A stretch of DNA of 10,544 bases from Rhodospirillales bacterium (GTDB lineage Bacteria > Pseudomonadota > Alphaproteobacteria > Acetobacterales > Acetobacteraceae), in contig JAGWIE010000026.1 in assembly GCA_028866445.1 (NCBI GenBank), forward strand, positions 1-10,544. The letters are read 5' to 3'. A program made the translations under genes and the position numbers. Shown here piece after piece: positions 1 to 7,400 of this stretch (position 1 is the first letter of the stretch; each line of letters starts with the position of its first letter). Below the pieces are notes generated by a model. That model ran no database searches and was not told the origin of the DNA. It worked only from the letters and a program-made list of their open reading frames with translations.

Positions 1-1116
1 AATATGTGGTGCACCCAGGCCATTCTGCCGGTGCTCGCCAAAACCCTGCACAGCTCGCCGGAAGCCACAGGCTATACCGTTACCGCCCCGCTCATCGCCA
101 CCGCCGCCATGGCACCTGTCATCGGCATGGTGTCAGACCGTTTCGGCCGGCGCATTTTCATCCGGGGCGCGGCGCTGCTGCTGGTCATCCCCACCATGCT
201 GGCGGCCTTTTCCACCAGCCTTGCCATGCTCGTGGCCTGCCGTTTCGCGCAAGGGCTGCTGCTGCCATTCATCTTCACCATTACCATCGCTTACATCTCC
301 GATGAAATGTCCCCCGCCAACGCCATGCGCATGGTGGGCATCTACACCTCCGGCACCATCAGCGGCGGGTTTTCCGGGCGGCTCATCGTGGGGTTCATTA
401 CCTCCATACTGAGCTGGCGGGCGGGGTTTCTCGTGGTGGGGCTCATCACCTTGGCGGCATCCCTCACCATCGCCTTGCTGCTGCCACGGGAAAAAAATTT
501 CCGGCCCATCACCAGCTTTAGCGGCGCATTGGCCTCGTTTCCCAACCACCTCTCCAATAAACGGCTGCTCGGCACCTATGCGGTGGGGTTCGGGGTGCTG
601 TTTTCCATCGTCAGTGTTTTCACCTTCATCAATTTCCGCCTGGCGGCCGCGCCTTATCATCTGGGGCCCGCCGCCTTGGGGGCCATCTTCGTGGTTTATC
701 TCGGCGGCGTGGCGGCCAGCCCCATCGCCGGGCGGCTGGGTGCGAAACTCAACCGAAGCTGGTTGATGGCGGGGTGCACGGCATTAATCCTGGCCGGGCT
801 GGCGCTCACTTTGTTTGCCTCGCTCTGGCTCATCGGGCTCGGGCTGCTGCTGGTGTGTTTTGGCGTGTTTCCGCAACAAACCCTGGCTACCGGGTTTGTC
901 GGCGTGGCGGCGCGCGGGGCCAAATCCACCGCTGTCGGGCTTTATGTCACGTCCTATTATATCGGCGGCAGCTTTGGCGGCATCATCCCCGCCGCCGCCT
1001 GGCACCTTGCGGGCTGGCCCGGCTGTGCGGGCATTACCGCCGCCATGCAGCTTGCCATGCTGGGCTTCGCCTGGCGAAGTTGGCGCACACCCAAACCATC
1101 TCAACAACTAACGTGA
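1..1116 (+). CDS. MFS transporter, YnfM/AraJ-like, 5'-truncated by window edge
   Basis: Inner-membrane major facilitator superfamily permease, probably a proton-driven exporter of small molecules; the substrate cannot be read from sequence. The reading frame is open from base 1, so the visible Met at base 4 is probably internal and the true start lies upstream; the first transmembrane helix is largely missing. The visible 371 residues carry roughly 11 hydrophobic segments. The MFS motif A between helices 2 and 3 is clear (GMVSDRFGRR, about residues 42-51 from base 4). The segment QAILPVLAKTL before it resembles the YnfM family pattern (helix 1 ending in Q-P-LLP-L). A mid-protein linker around REKNFRP separates the two six-helix halves. 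The C-terminal GLYVTSYYIGGSFGGIIPA fits helix 11 of the same family. The gene converges on pyrC with a 57-bp gap. Family assignment is firm; subfamily is moderate. Confidence 0.9.
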   Translation, partial: NMWCTQAILPVLAKTLHSSPEATGYTVTAPLIATAAMAPVIGMVSDRFGRRIFIRGAALLLVIPTMLAAFSTSLAMLVACRFAQGLLLPFIFTITIAYISDEMSPANAMRMVGIYTSGTISGGFSGRLIVGFITSILSWRAGFLVVGLITLAASLTIALLLPREKNFRPITSFSGALASFPNHLSNKRLLGTYAVGFGVLFSIVSVFTFINFRLAAAPYHLGPAALGAIFVVYLGGVAASPIAGRLGAKLNRSWLMAGCTALILAGLALTLFASLWLIGLGLLLVCFGVFPQQTLATGFVGVAARGAKSTAVGLYVTSYYIGGSFGGIIPAAAWHLAGWPGCAGITAAMQLAMLGFAWRSWRTPKPSQQLT

Positions 1117-1135
1117 CGTTATTGATAATTTACTA

Positions 1136-1163
1136 CGGATATGTTCCACGTGGAACATATCCG
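1136..1163. promoter_or_regulatory. parS: parS-like centromere site (ParB-binding palindrome)
   Basis: A perfect 28-bp palindrome centred between bases 1149 and 1150, in the 57-bp gap between the convergent MFS and pyrC genes. Its central 16 bases (1142-1157) read TGTTCCACGTGGAACA. From established knowledge, the bacterial parS consensus is TGTTTCACGTGAAACA; this site keeps the GTTNCACGTGNAAC core and differs only by one symmetric pair of changes (T to C, A to G), so it matches 14 of 16 positions while staying perfectly symmetric. Chromosomal parS sites bind ParB and usually lie near the replication origin. There is no T-tract on either side, so a Rho-independent terminator is a poorer explanation. 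Not proven without ParB binding data or a second site in the genome. Confidence 0.75.
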
Positions 1164-1173
1164 CGCAGCCCAA

Positions 1174-2499
1174 TCAGGATCTGAAATTCACGGCTTGCCC
1201 CACCATCTCGCCGGTCACCTGGCCCTCATACATCACCACCTGGCCACGGATAATCGTCGCCACCGGCCAGCCCACGCAACCCACGCCGTCAAACGGCGTC
1301 CAACCGCATTGGCTGGCGATCCAGTCATTCTCAATCGTCCGGCGTGCGCCCAAATCCACCACCGAGAAATCCGCATCATTCCCGGCCACAATCCGGCCCT
1401 TGCCCACCGCGCCGTAAATCCGCGCCGGGCCTTCAGACATTAATTGCGCCAACCTTAACAGGGAGAGCCTGCCTTCATTCACCTGGGTTAACATCAAGGG
1501 CAGCATGGTCTGCACACCGGTTAAGCCCGCCGCCACTTGCGGCCAAGGTTTTTCCTTGTTCGCACGCGGGTGCGGCGCGTGGTCCGAGCCGATATTATCC
1601 ACCGTGCCATCCGCCACGGCGGCCCAGGCGGCATCCATATGGCGCTTCTCACGCAGCGGCGGGTTCATCACCGCATAGCCACCCAATCTTTCATAAACCT
1701 CTGGTGCTGCCTGTAACAAATGGTTCACCAGCACCTCGCAGCCCATGAGGTCTTTGTGCTCGCGCAAAAACGCAAATTCCTCTGCGGTGGAAACATGCAG
1801 AATATGCGCGGGCCTTCCGGTTTTTTCCGCCAATGCGGTAATCCGCCGCGTGCCCTTAAACGCGCATTCCACATCGCGCCAGACATAATGGTCGCTATAT
1901 GGCCCGCCATTTTCAAATTCCGATTTGCGAGCCTGCAATCTTTCCTCATCCTCGGAATGAAACGCCACGCGGCGGCGGCCAGAGCGCATCAGCCGCTCGA
2001 TGCTCACATCATCCGCCACCAGCAGATTGCCAGTGGAACTGCCCGCGAACACCTTCATGGCGCATACGCCCGGCAGGGTTTCCAGCGCCCCGGTCTCGTC
2101 CAGATTATCCATGGTGGCGCCAGCGAAAATGCCGATATCGCACCAGCTATGGCCAGGAATATAATCGTGCTTCGCCTGCAACGTAGCCACATCCACGCCC
2201 GCCGGGCTGGTGTTGGGCATATCAAAACACGCGGTCACCCCGCCCAACACCGCACCCAGCGAGCCGGAACGCATATCCTCCACGCCCTCGATACCGCCCT
2301 TGCCGCCATCGCGGAAATGCACATGCGGGTCGATAATACCGGGCAGCACATGCAACCCCTTGGCGTTGAACCGTTCCGCCGCCTGGCCGAGATTAGCCCC
2401 GATGGCGGCGATTTTACCGTTTTTCACGCCGATATCGGCTTCCGCCTCGCCCCAGGGCAAAACTACAATGCCGTTTTCCAGAATCAGATCATAGCTCAT
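1174..2499 (-). CDS. pyrC: Dihydroorotase (class I-like, 441 aa)
   Basis: Cytoplasmic metal-dependent amidohydrolase that interconverts N-carbamoyl-L-aspartate and L-dihydroorotate, the third step of de novo pyrimidine synthesis. The cyclic amidohydrolase residues are in place: H59 and H61 in DPHVHFR, K149 in AMKVF (probable carboxylated bridging lysine), H181 in FHSEDE, H235 in LHVST, and catalytic D306 in GSDHAPH. Substrate-binding R63, N95 (MPNT) and N279 (MNPPLR) are also present. The C-terminal IASQCGWTPFDG block resembles the long alphaproteobacterial dihydroorotases of about 440 residues. Two signatures are unusual: FRDGG where FREPG is common, and VNHL where PHHL is common. The start is supported by a good Shine-Dalgarno (GGAAG, 4-nt spacer). 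It lies 8 bp after the GT9 gene and is probably co-transcribed and translationally coupled. An allantoinase or hydantoinase role is less likely but not excluded. Confidence 0.88.
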   Translation of the reverse strand: MSYDLILENGIVVLPWGEAEADIGVKNGKIAAIGANLGQAAERFNAKGLHVLPGIIDPHVHFRDGGKGGIEGVEDMRSGSLGAVLGGVTACFDMPNTSPAGVDVATLQAKHDYIPGHSWCDIGIFAGATMDNLDETGALETLPGVCAMKVFAGSSTGNLLVADDVSIERLMRSGRRRVAFHSEDEERLQARKSEFENGGPYSDHYVWRDVECAFKGTRRITALAEKTGRPAHILHVSTAEEFAFLREHKDLMGCEVLVNHLLQAAPEVYERLGGYAVMNPPLREKRHMDAAWAAVADGTVDNIGSDHAPHPRANKEKPWPQVAAGLTGVQTMLPLMLTQVNEGRLSLLRLAQLMSEGPARIYGAVGKGRIVAGNDADFSVVDLGARRTIENDWIASQCGWTPFDGVGCVGWPVATIIRGQVVMYEGQVTGEMVGQAVNFRS

Positions 2500-2503
2500 G
2501 ATG

Positions 2504-2510
2504 CTTCCTA
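2504..2510 (-). promoter_or_regulatory. Shine-Dalgarno of pyrC overlapping the GT9 stop codon
   Basis: Read on the minus strand, the seven bases are TAGGAAG. The TAG is the stop codon of the GT9 gene, and GGAAG is the ribosome-binding sequence for pyrC, four bases before its ATG at 2499. A ribosome terminating on GT9 therefore stops on the pyrC initiation site, an arrangement typical of translational coupling. It also fixes the pyrC start. Confidence 0.7.
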
Positions 2511-3401
2511 TAAACCCAAAAGCTGCAAGGCGGCAGCGGTAACGGTCTCTACGTCCAGCCCTTCCATCGGCGCCTCACCCTCCGGCCCAGGTGCCACGGC
2601 AATGGCGGTGTGCTGCCCGGCGGGGGCATATTCACTGGCCTTGGAGCGGCCGAACAACCCAAGAGTGGGCGTGCCGGCCGCGGCGGCCAGATGCATCAAC
2701 CCGGAATCATTACCCACGAACAACACCGCCCGGCGCAGGCAAGCAGCGGCCTCAGGCAGCGATAGTTTCCCGCAAAGATCAATCGCATCCGGCAAGGCGG
2801 CCAGCACGGGGGCCGCGAGGGCTGCTTCCGCTTTGCCTGGCCCGCCAAACACCGCCGCGCGGGCACCGGGAATTTTCGCCCGCAATTCATAAAACGCATC
2901 TATGAATCGCGGCGCCGGCCAGATTTTACCCTCCCAATTTGCGGTTGGGGCCAGGGCAATTACCGGTCCTTCCCCCATTAAAGCGGCGGCCTTGGCATCG
3001 TCCTCCGGCGCGGTCCAGGCAACGGGCAAAGGCGGCGGGGTAAAGCCCATGGAGGCACCAAGCTGCGTATAACGCCGCCCCGGCCGGCGCCCACCACGCA
3101 AGATGTGCCGCTTGCGCGCCGCCAGGAACAAGGTGATGCCGGAGCCGCGCAGATCCACCGCGATGTCCCAGACATGCGGGGCAAGCTTCAGCCAAAGCCG
3201 CGGCCAATGGCGGTCGAAGCTTTCCTTCTCGAAAACAATCAACCGCTCCAACGCCGGAAACCGGGTGAAAACCCCTTCAGCCACCACACCACAGGCAATG
3301 GTGAAGCGCGCCTGGGGATAATTCAGCCGCAACTGCTCCAGAATCCCGCAGGAGATCACCGCATCGCCAATGCGCGAGGATGTGATGAACAAAATCTTCA
3401 T
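2508..3401 (-). CDS. Glycosyltransferase family 9 (heptosyltransferase-like)
   Basis: GT-B fold enzyme of the ADP-heptose:LPS heptosyltransferase family, expected to add a heptose or related sugar to LPS core or another surface acceptor at the cytoplasmic face of the inner membrane. The 297-residue protein begins MKILFITSSRIGDAVIS: the IGD motif places Asp13 where WaaC/WaaF have their catalytic Asp. The second half shows the donor-site motifs: APTANWEGKIWPAPRF (residues 151-166, K159 matching the family lysine) and FVGNDSGLMHLAAAAGTPTLGLFG (residues 228-251), the family hallmark. The frame stays open upstream to an ATG at 3476, but those 25 residues resemble nothing in the family, so I start at 3401, with AGGCGG six bases upstream. 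Acceptor and exact sugar are unknown. Divergent from ygfZ; pyrC follows after 8 bp. Confidence 0.88.
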   Translation of the reverse strand: MKILFITSSRIGDAVISCGILEQLRLNYPQARFTIACGVVAEGVFTRFPALERLIVFEKESFDRHWPRLWLKLAPHVWDIAVDLRGSGITLFLAARKRHILRGGRRPGRRYTQLGASMGFTPPPLPVAWTAPEDDAKAAALMGEGPVIALAPTANWEGKIWPAPRFIDAFYELRAKIPGARAAVFGGPGKAEAALAAPVLAALPDAIDLCGKLSLPEAAACLRRAVLFVGNDSGLMHLAAAAGTPTLGLFGRSKASEYAPAGQHTAIAVAPGPEGEAPMEGLDVETVTAAALQLLGL

Positions 3402-3485
3402 GCAATGCCGCCTGTAGCCTGCCGCCGGTGCCTGAGCAAACAGGCCGGGCTTGCGGCGGAACCGGCACCCCGCCATTTATGGCGC

Positions 3486-4295
3486 ATGAGCAGGATCGCA
3501 GCATTGCCGCATCGCGGTGTTCTGGAACTCACCGGAGCGGACCGTGTGGCGTTTTTGAACGGGCTGGTGAGCAATGATGTGGCCAGGGCCGTGCCTGGAA
3601 ACGCCGTGTGGGCCGCGATGCTGACACCCCAAGGCAAATATCTTGTCGATTTCTTTATTCTCTCCGATGGCGAGAGGCTGCTGCTGGACATGCAATTGGC
3701 TGAAATTCCGGCGCTGATGCAGAAATTGCGGCGCTATAAATTGCGTTCGGCCGTTGAGATTAAAGATGCGTCAGAGAGGCTGAAGGTGTTTTGCGCCTGG
3801 GATGGCGTACCGCCACCCGTGCCGCTTACCGCCGCTGACCCGCGCTTGCCGCAGGCTGGTTATCGCTGCCTGAGCGAGAATGATTTGGCCTGCAACGCCA
3901 CGGCAGCGGATTACGCAGCGCACCGCATAGCCCTTGGCCTGCCGGATGGCGCACCGGACCTTGAGGCCGATAAAACCCTGCTGCTGGAAGCCGGGTTTGA
4001 CGAGCTGGGCGGGGTGAATTGGGAAAAAGGCTGTTATATGGGCCAGGAGCTGACGGCGCGCACGAAATATCGCGGGCTGATCAAACGGCGGCTGCTGCCG
4101 GTGCGGCTGGAAAAACCAGGCATTCCGGCGGGCATGCCGGTGATAGCCGATGGGGTGGAAATTGGCACGCTGCGTTCCAGCGCGGGAGGCATGGCGATGG
4201 CCAGTTTAAGGCTGGATGCACTGGATAAGCCGCTTATGGCGGACGGGGCTGCCGTGCATCCTTGCCCGCCGGGTTGGATGAAACTGCCGGGTTAA
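3486..4295 (+). CDS. ygfZ: Folate-binding protein YgfZ (GcvT-like, Fe-S cluster maintenance)
   Basis: Cytoplasmic protein related to the GcvT aminomethyltransferase. In Escherichia coli it binds folate and is needed for full activity of several Fe-S enzymes, including the tRNA methylthiotransferase MiaB. The diagnostic signature K-G-C-Y-x-G-Q-E is present as KGCYMGQE (residues 181-188, Cys183), followed by TARTKYRG. The N-terminal segment GVLELTGADRVAFLNGLVSND is typical of the family, as is the LTPQGKYLVDFFI stretch. Length is 269 residues, at the short end of the family (E. coli about 326). The frame is open far upstream to 3105, but that part runs antisense through GT9 and is not conserved; ATG 3486 sits directly before the conserved N-terminus. 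No convincing Shine-Dalgarno precedes it. The 84-bp divergent gap to GT9 should hold both promoters; I could not place them. Confidence 0.9.
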   Translation: MSRIAALPHRGVLELTGADRVAFLNGLVSNDVARAVPGNAVWAAMLTPQGKYLVDFFILSDGERLLLDMQLAEIPALMQKLRRYKLRSAVEIKDASERLKVFCAWDGVPPPVPLTAADPRLPQAGYRCLSENDLACNATAADYAAHRIALGLPDGAPDLEADKTLLLEAGFDELGGVNWEKGCYMGQELTARTKYRGLIKRRLLPVRLEKPGIPAGMPVIADGVEIGTLRSSAGGMAMASLRLDALDKPLMADGAAVHPCPPGWMKLPG

Positions 4296-4426
4296 GCCGC
4301 GCGGCATAATTTTATCTGGCTCTCAGCAAACCCAGCCTTGAGCGCCGCCCGCCAATAGAGGACAACAGAACTAGGCAGCCACCCGCCGCGCGGTTAGGCG
4401 GCAAAGTTAAACCGTATGGAGTCTCG
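4296..4426 (+). promoter_or_regulatory. Intergenic leader before the GT2-GT4 gene, tentative promoter
   Basis: 131 bp with no gene. A GCCGCGCGGC palindrome (4296-4305) follows the ygfZ stop and precedes an AT-rich run; the stem is too short to call a terminator. A possible weak promoter is TTGAGC (4338-4343), 17 bases, then GACAAC (4361-4366); the -10 matches the consensus at only three of six positions. A CCGCC (4383-4387) and GGCGG (4397-4401) pair could form a small hairpin in the leader. The ribosome-binding site is GGAG at 4418-4421, five bases before the ATG at 4427, which supports that start over the in-frame ATG at 4454. Confidence 0.3.
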
Positions 4427-7400
4427 ATGGCGACCCAGGGACATGTGGATACGATGGAAGGCAGCTACCTGACAGGGTGGGCGGCCTCCATACCCGATAC
4501 CGGAAACTGTGCCATCACCGTTGTGGATGCCCAGGGCCGGTTGATCGCAAAGGGCCGCGCTTCGCGCCATCGGCCAGATCTTGCCGCATTAGGCTTGGGC
4601 CGCACCACGCTTGGGTACAGGATCGCCATTCCGCTCGGCACCGAGGCAAAACAGCTCCGGGTTCTGGCGAATGGGGAAGAGCTTATCGGCTCGCCCTTGG
4701 CGATCGGGCCGGGATTATTTGACGGATTCTGTACCGTGGAGGCCGATATGGTGACCGGCTGGGTGAGCGAACGCACCCGAACCGAAACACCGCCGCTCCT
4801 TACCGTAATGAACAGCGCGGGTGTTGAAGTGGCGCGCGGCCTGGCCAGGTTTGACGAACGCCCGGCGGACCCGCTTTTCGCGCCCGCACGGTTCAACCTG
4901 AAGCTCAGCAGCGATTGCTTCGGTGCCGGGGAAATGCTGCTTGACGTTTTTGCCAATGCTAAGCTGATCGGGCGGACGGGCTGCAATTTGCGAGTCCATG
5001 CGAACCTGGAATTCATTTCCTCGGAACAGGTTACAGGCTGGATCCACGCAGCGGATGTGCCTTCGCGCAATTTCGAACTTGATATCTATCGTGACGGCAA
5101 GCTGGTGGATACGACAGCTTGCGACCGCGAGCGCACCGATGTGAAAGCGCATTTTCCTGACTGCGTGACACCCGGCTTTGATATCGCGCTGCCCCCCGCG
5201 AATAACGCTGACGATGAGCCGGTGGCGATAAGCCTTCGCTTTAAGGATGGCGCCAGGGATTTGTTCGACGGGCCTTATCTGCTCGCCAAACGCCCAGCCG
5301 CCGTGGCGGCGATTTATAAGGCCGCACAATTGGCCAATGCGGAGCTGCCCGGCCTGGGTGCGGGCGAGCGGGCGGTGCTGACCGAAGCGTTGCGGGATTA
5401 TCTCGCCAAAATGCGGAGCGGCGAAAGCGTGACTCTGAGCAAGCAGCCAGACACCGCGCCCGCGCCCGCGCTGCTGCGCATGGCGATCATCGTGCCGGTG
5501 TATCGCGGGGTGGAGGTAACGAAAGCCTGCATTGAATCCGTGCTGGCGCACCGCAACCCGGCAACGGACCAGCTTATTCTCATCAATGATTGTTCACCCG
5601 ATGCGGAGATGGCCGGGATGCTGGCGGCGTATCGCCACCACCCGCATGTCGTACTGCTGGAAAACGCGCAGAATCTTGGCTTTGTCGGCACCGTGAACCG
5701 CGGCATGATGTTCTGCAAGGGCACTGACACGGTGCTGCTGAACTCCGACACCGTGCTGCACGCGGGCGGGTTGGATGAGCTGGCCAGCGTGGCCTACGCG
5801 CACCCGGAGATCGGCACCGTCACGGCCATGTCCAGCAACGCTACTATTTTCTCCTACCCCAGTGCTGAATTGCGCGAGGCAACGCTGCCGGATATTTCCT
5901 GGCCTGAGCTGGCGGCGCTGGCGCTCAGCGCAAACGCCGGAACCTGCGAGGACGTGCCCACGGGCCATGGGTTCTGCATGTTCATCAAGCGCCAGGTGAT
6001 CAAGCGCATCGGGTTTCTGGATGAAGCCTTCGGGCGCGGCTATGGCGAGGAGAATGATTTTTGCGCCCGCGCCTCAGCCCTGGGCTACCGCAACGTGGCG
6101 GCGGGCGGCGTGCTGGTGGAGCACAAGGAAAGCATCTCCTTCGGCAATGAGCGCGAAAGCCTGCTGGCACAGAACCAGCCCAGGCTGAACGCGCTCTACC
6201 CCGAATATACGCCGTTGATTATGGCGTTTGAGCGACAGGACGGATTGCGCCGGCTGCGCTGGGCCCTGGACCGCGCCCGCCTTGCCCGCGCGCGGGAGGC
6301 CGGCACGCGTTTCGCGCTGGTGATCTCCAACGCACTGGAAGGTGGCACGCCAAAAGCCATCAGGGATATCGAGCGTGAAGTGGGCTATGGCGGGGCCACC
6401 AAACTCTCACTGAGCCTGACCGAAGGCGGGTTGATTGAGCTGAGCTGTGAAGCACCACTGCTCTGCGCGCGCTTTAAAGCGGCGGAGGTGACCGAGCTGT
6501 TCGCGGTGCTGGATGGCGCGGCCCCCGCGCTGGTATTGGCGCACCAACTTCTGGGTTTTCCGGCGGCAGTGCTGAGCGCCCTGGGCAACTGGCTGGAGAG
6601 CCGCCATAGCCTCTACTGGGCGCATGATTTCTATTCCTTCTGCCCGCGCGTAACGATGATCGACGCGATTGGCCGGTTTTGCGGCGGCGCGGATGCCGAG
6701 ACCTGCGACCGCTGCGTCGAGCTGGGCGGGGCGCACGAGACCTCGGTGCTGAATGACCTTTCCACCGCTGAGCACCGCGCGCTGTTCGCGGCATTGCTGG
6801 CGCGCTTTACTCATGTCATCGCACCCTCGGCCAATGCGGCGGGTTACCTTGCCAGTATGGTCCCAGGGCTTAACCTCAAAGTGGCACCGCACCCGGAATC
6901 TGCCCAGGGTGCCGCTGGAGCCGCCCGCCAGGGCAGCGACGACGAGATTGTGATGCTGGGGGCAATCGGCCCACATAAGGGCTCGAACAAGCTGCTCGAA
7001 ATTGCGCAGCGGGCGCGGCTGACGCATCCGCACCTGCATTTCCGTGTGATCGGCTACACGAACATGGACCGGGCGTTGAAGGCGGTTGGCAATGTCACCA
7101 TTACCGGAAAATACACGCCCGAGGAACTGCCTGCGCTGCTGGCTGAAACCAAGGGGCGGCTGGCGCTGTTTCTACCCGCCTGGCCGGAGACATATTCCTA
7201 TACCCTCTCGGAACTGGTGAAGCATGGTTTTATTCCGCTGGCGCCGGATATCGGCGCGCCGGCGGACCGCATCCGCAGGACAGGTTTTGGCGTGGTGTTC
7301 CCGTTTCCGGCCGATGCGGAAGGCGTGCTGAAGCTGATCGACGAGATTGCCGCCGGGCGCGTACAGGCCGTGGCCGAGGGCGCATTACCCGCCGCGTTTT

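Noticed and set aside
133..660. 175-codon minus-strand frame opposite the MFS gene
   Set aside because: Highly charged, Gly/His-rich shadow of a clear transporter gene; no homology recognised.
1136..1163. Rho-independent terminator for MFS and pyrC
   Set aside because: The palindrome has no loop-forming spacer and no T-tract on either strand; its 16-base core matches parS much better. It may still affect 3' ends.
1141..1443. 100-codon plus-strand frame starting inside the palindrome
   Set aside because: Almost entirely antisense to the end of pyrC, His/Pro/Ala-rich, with no recognisable domain or ribosome-binding site.
1720..2892. 390-codon plus-strand open frame opposite pyrC and GT9
   Set aside because: Runs antisense across two well-supported genes and across their junction; composition is rich in His, Arg, Ala and Pro with no domain. 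Long antisense frames are common in GC-rich DNA.
3402..3476. Upstream start for the GT9 gene at 3476
   Set aside because: The added 25 residues are Arg- and Ala-rich and precede the typical MKILFI GT9 N-terminus, which also has a plausible ribosome-binding site.
3105..3485. 127-codon upstream extension of the ygfZ frame
   Set aside because: Lies antisense within GT9 and shows no family resemblance; the conserved YgfZ N-terminus begins at ATG 3486.
4296..4315. Terminator after ygfZ (GCCGCGCGGC followed by an AT-rich run)
   Set aside because: A usable loop leaves only a three-base-pair stem, and the T-run is short; too weak to annotate as a terminator.
4715..5551. 278-codon minus-strand frame opposite the GT2-GT4 gene
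   Set aside because: Antisense to a region whose plus-strand translation shows repeated modules and the GT2 start; no domain in the antisense product.
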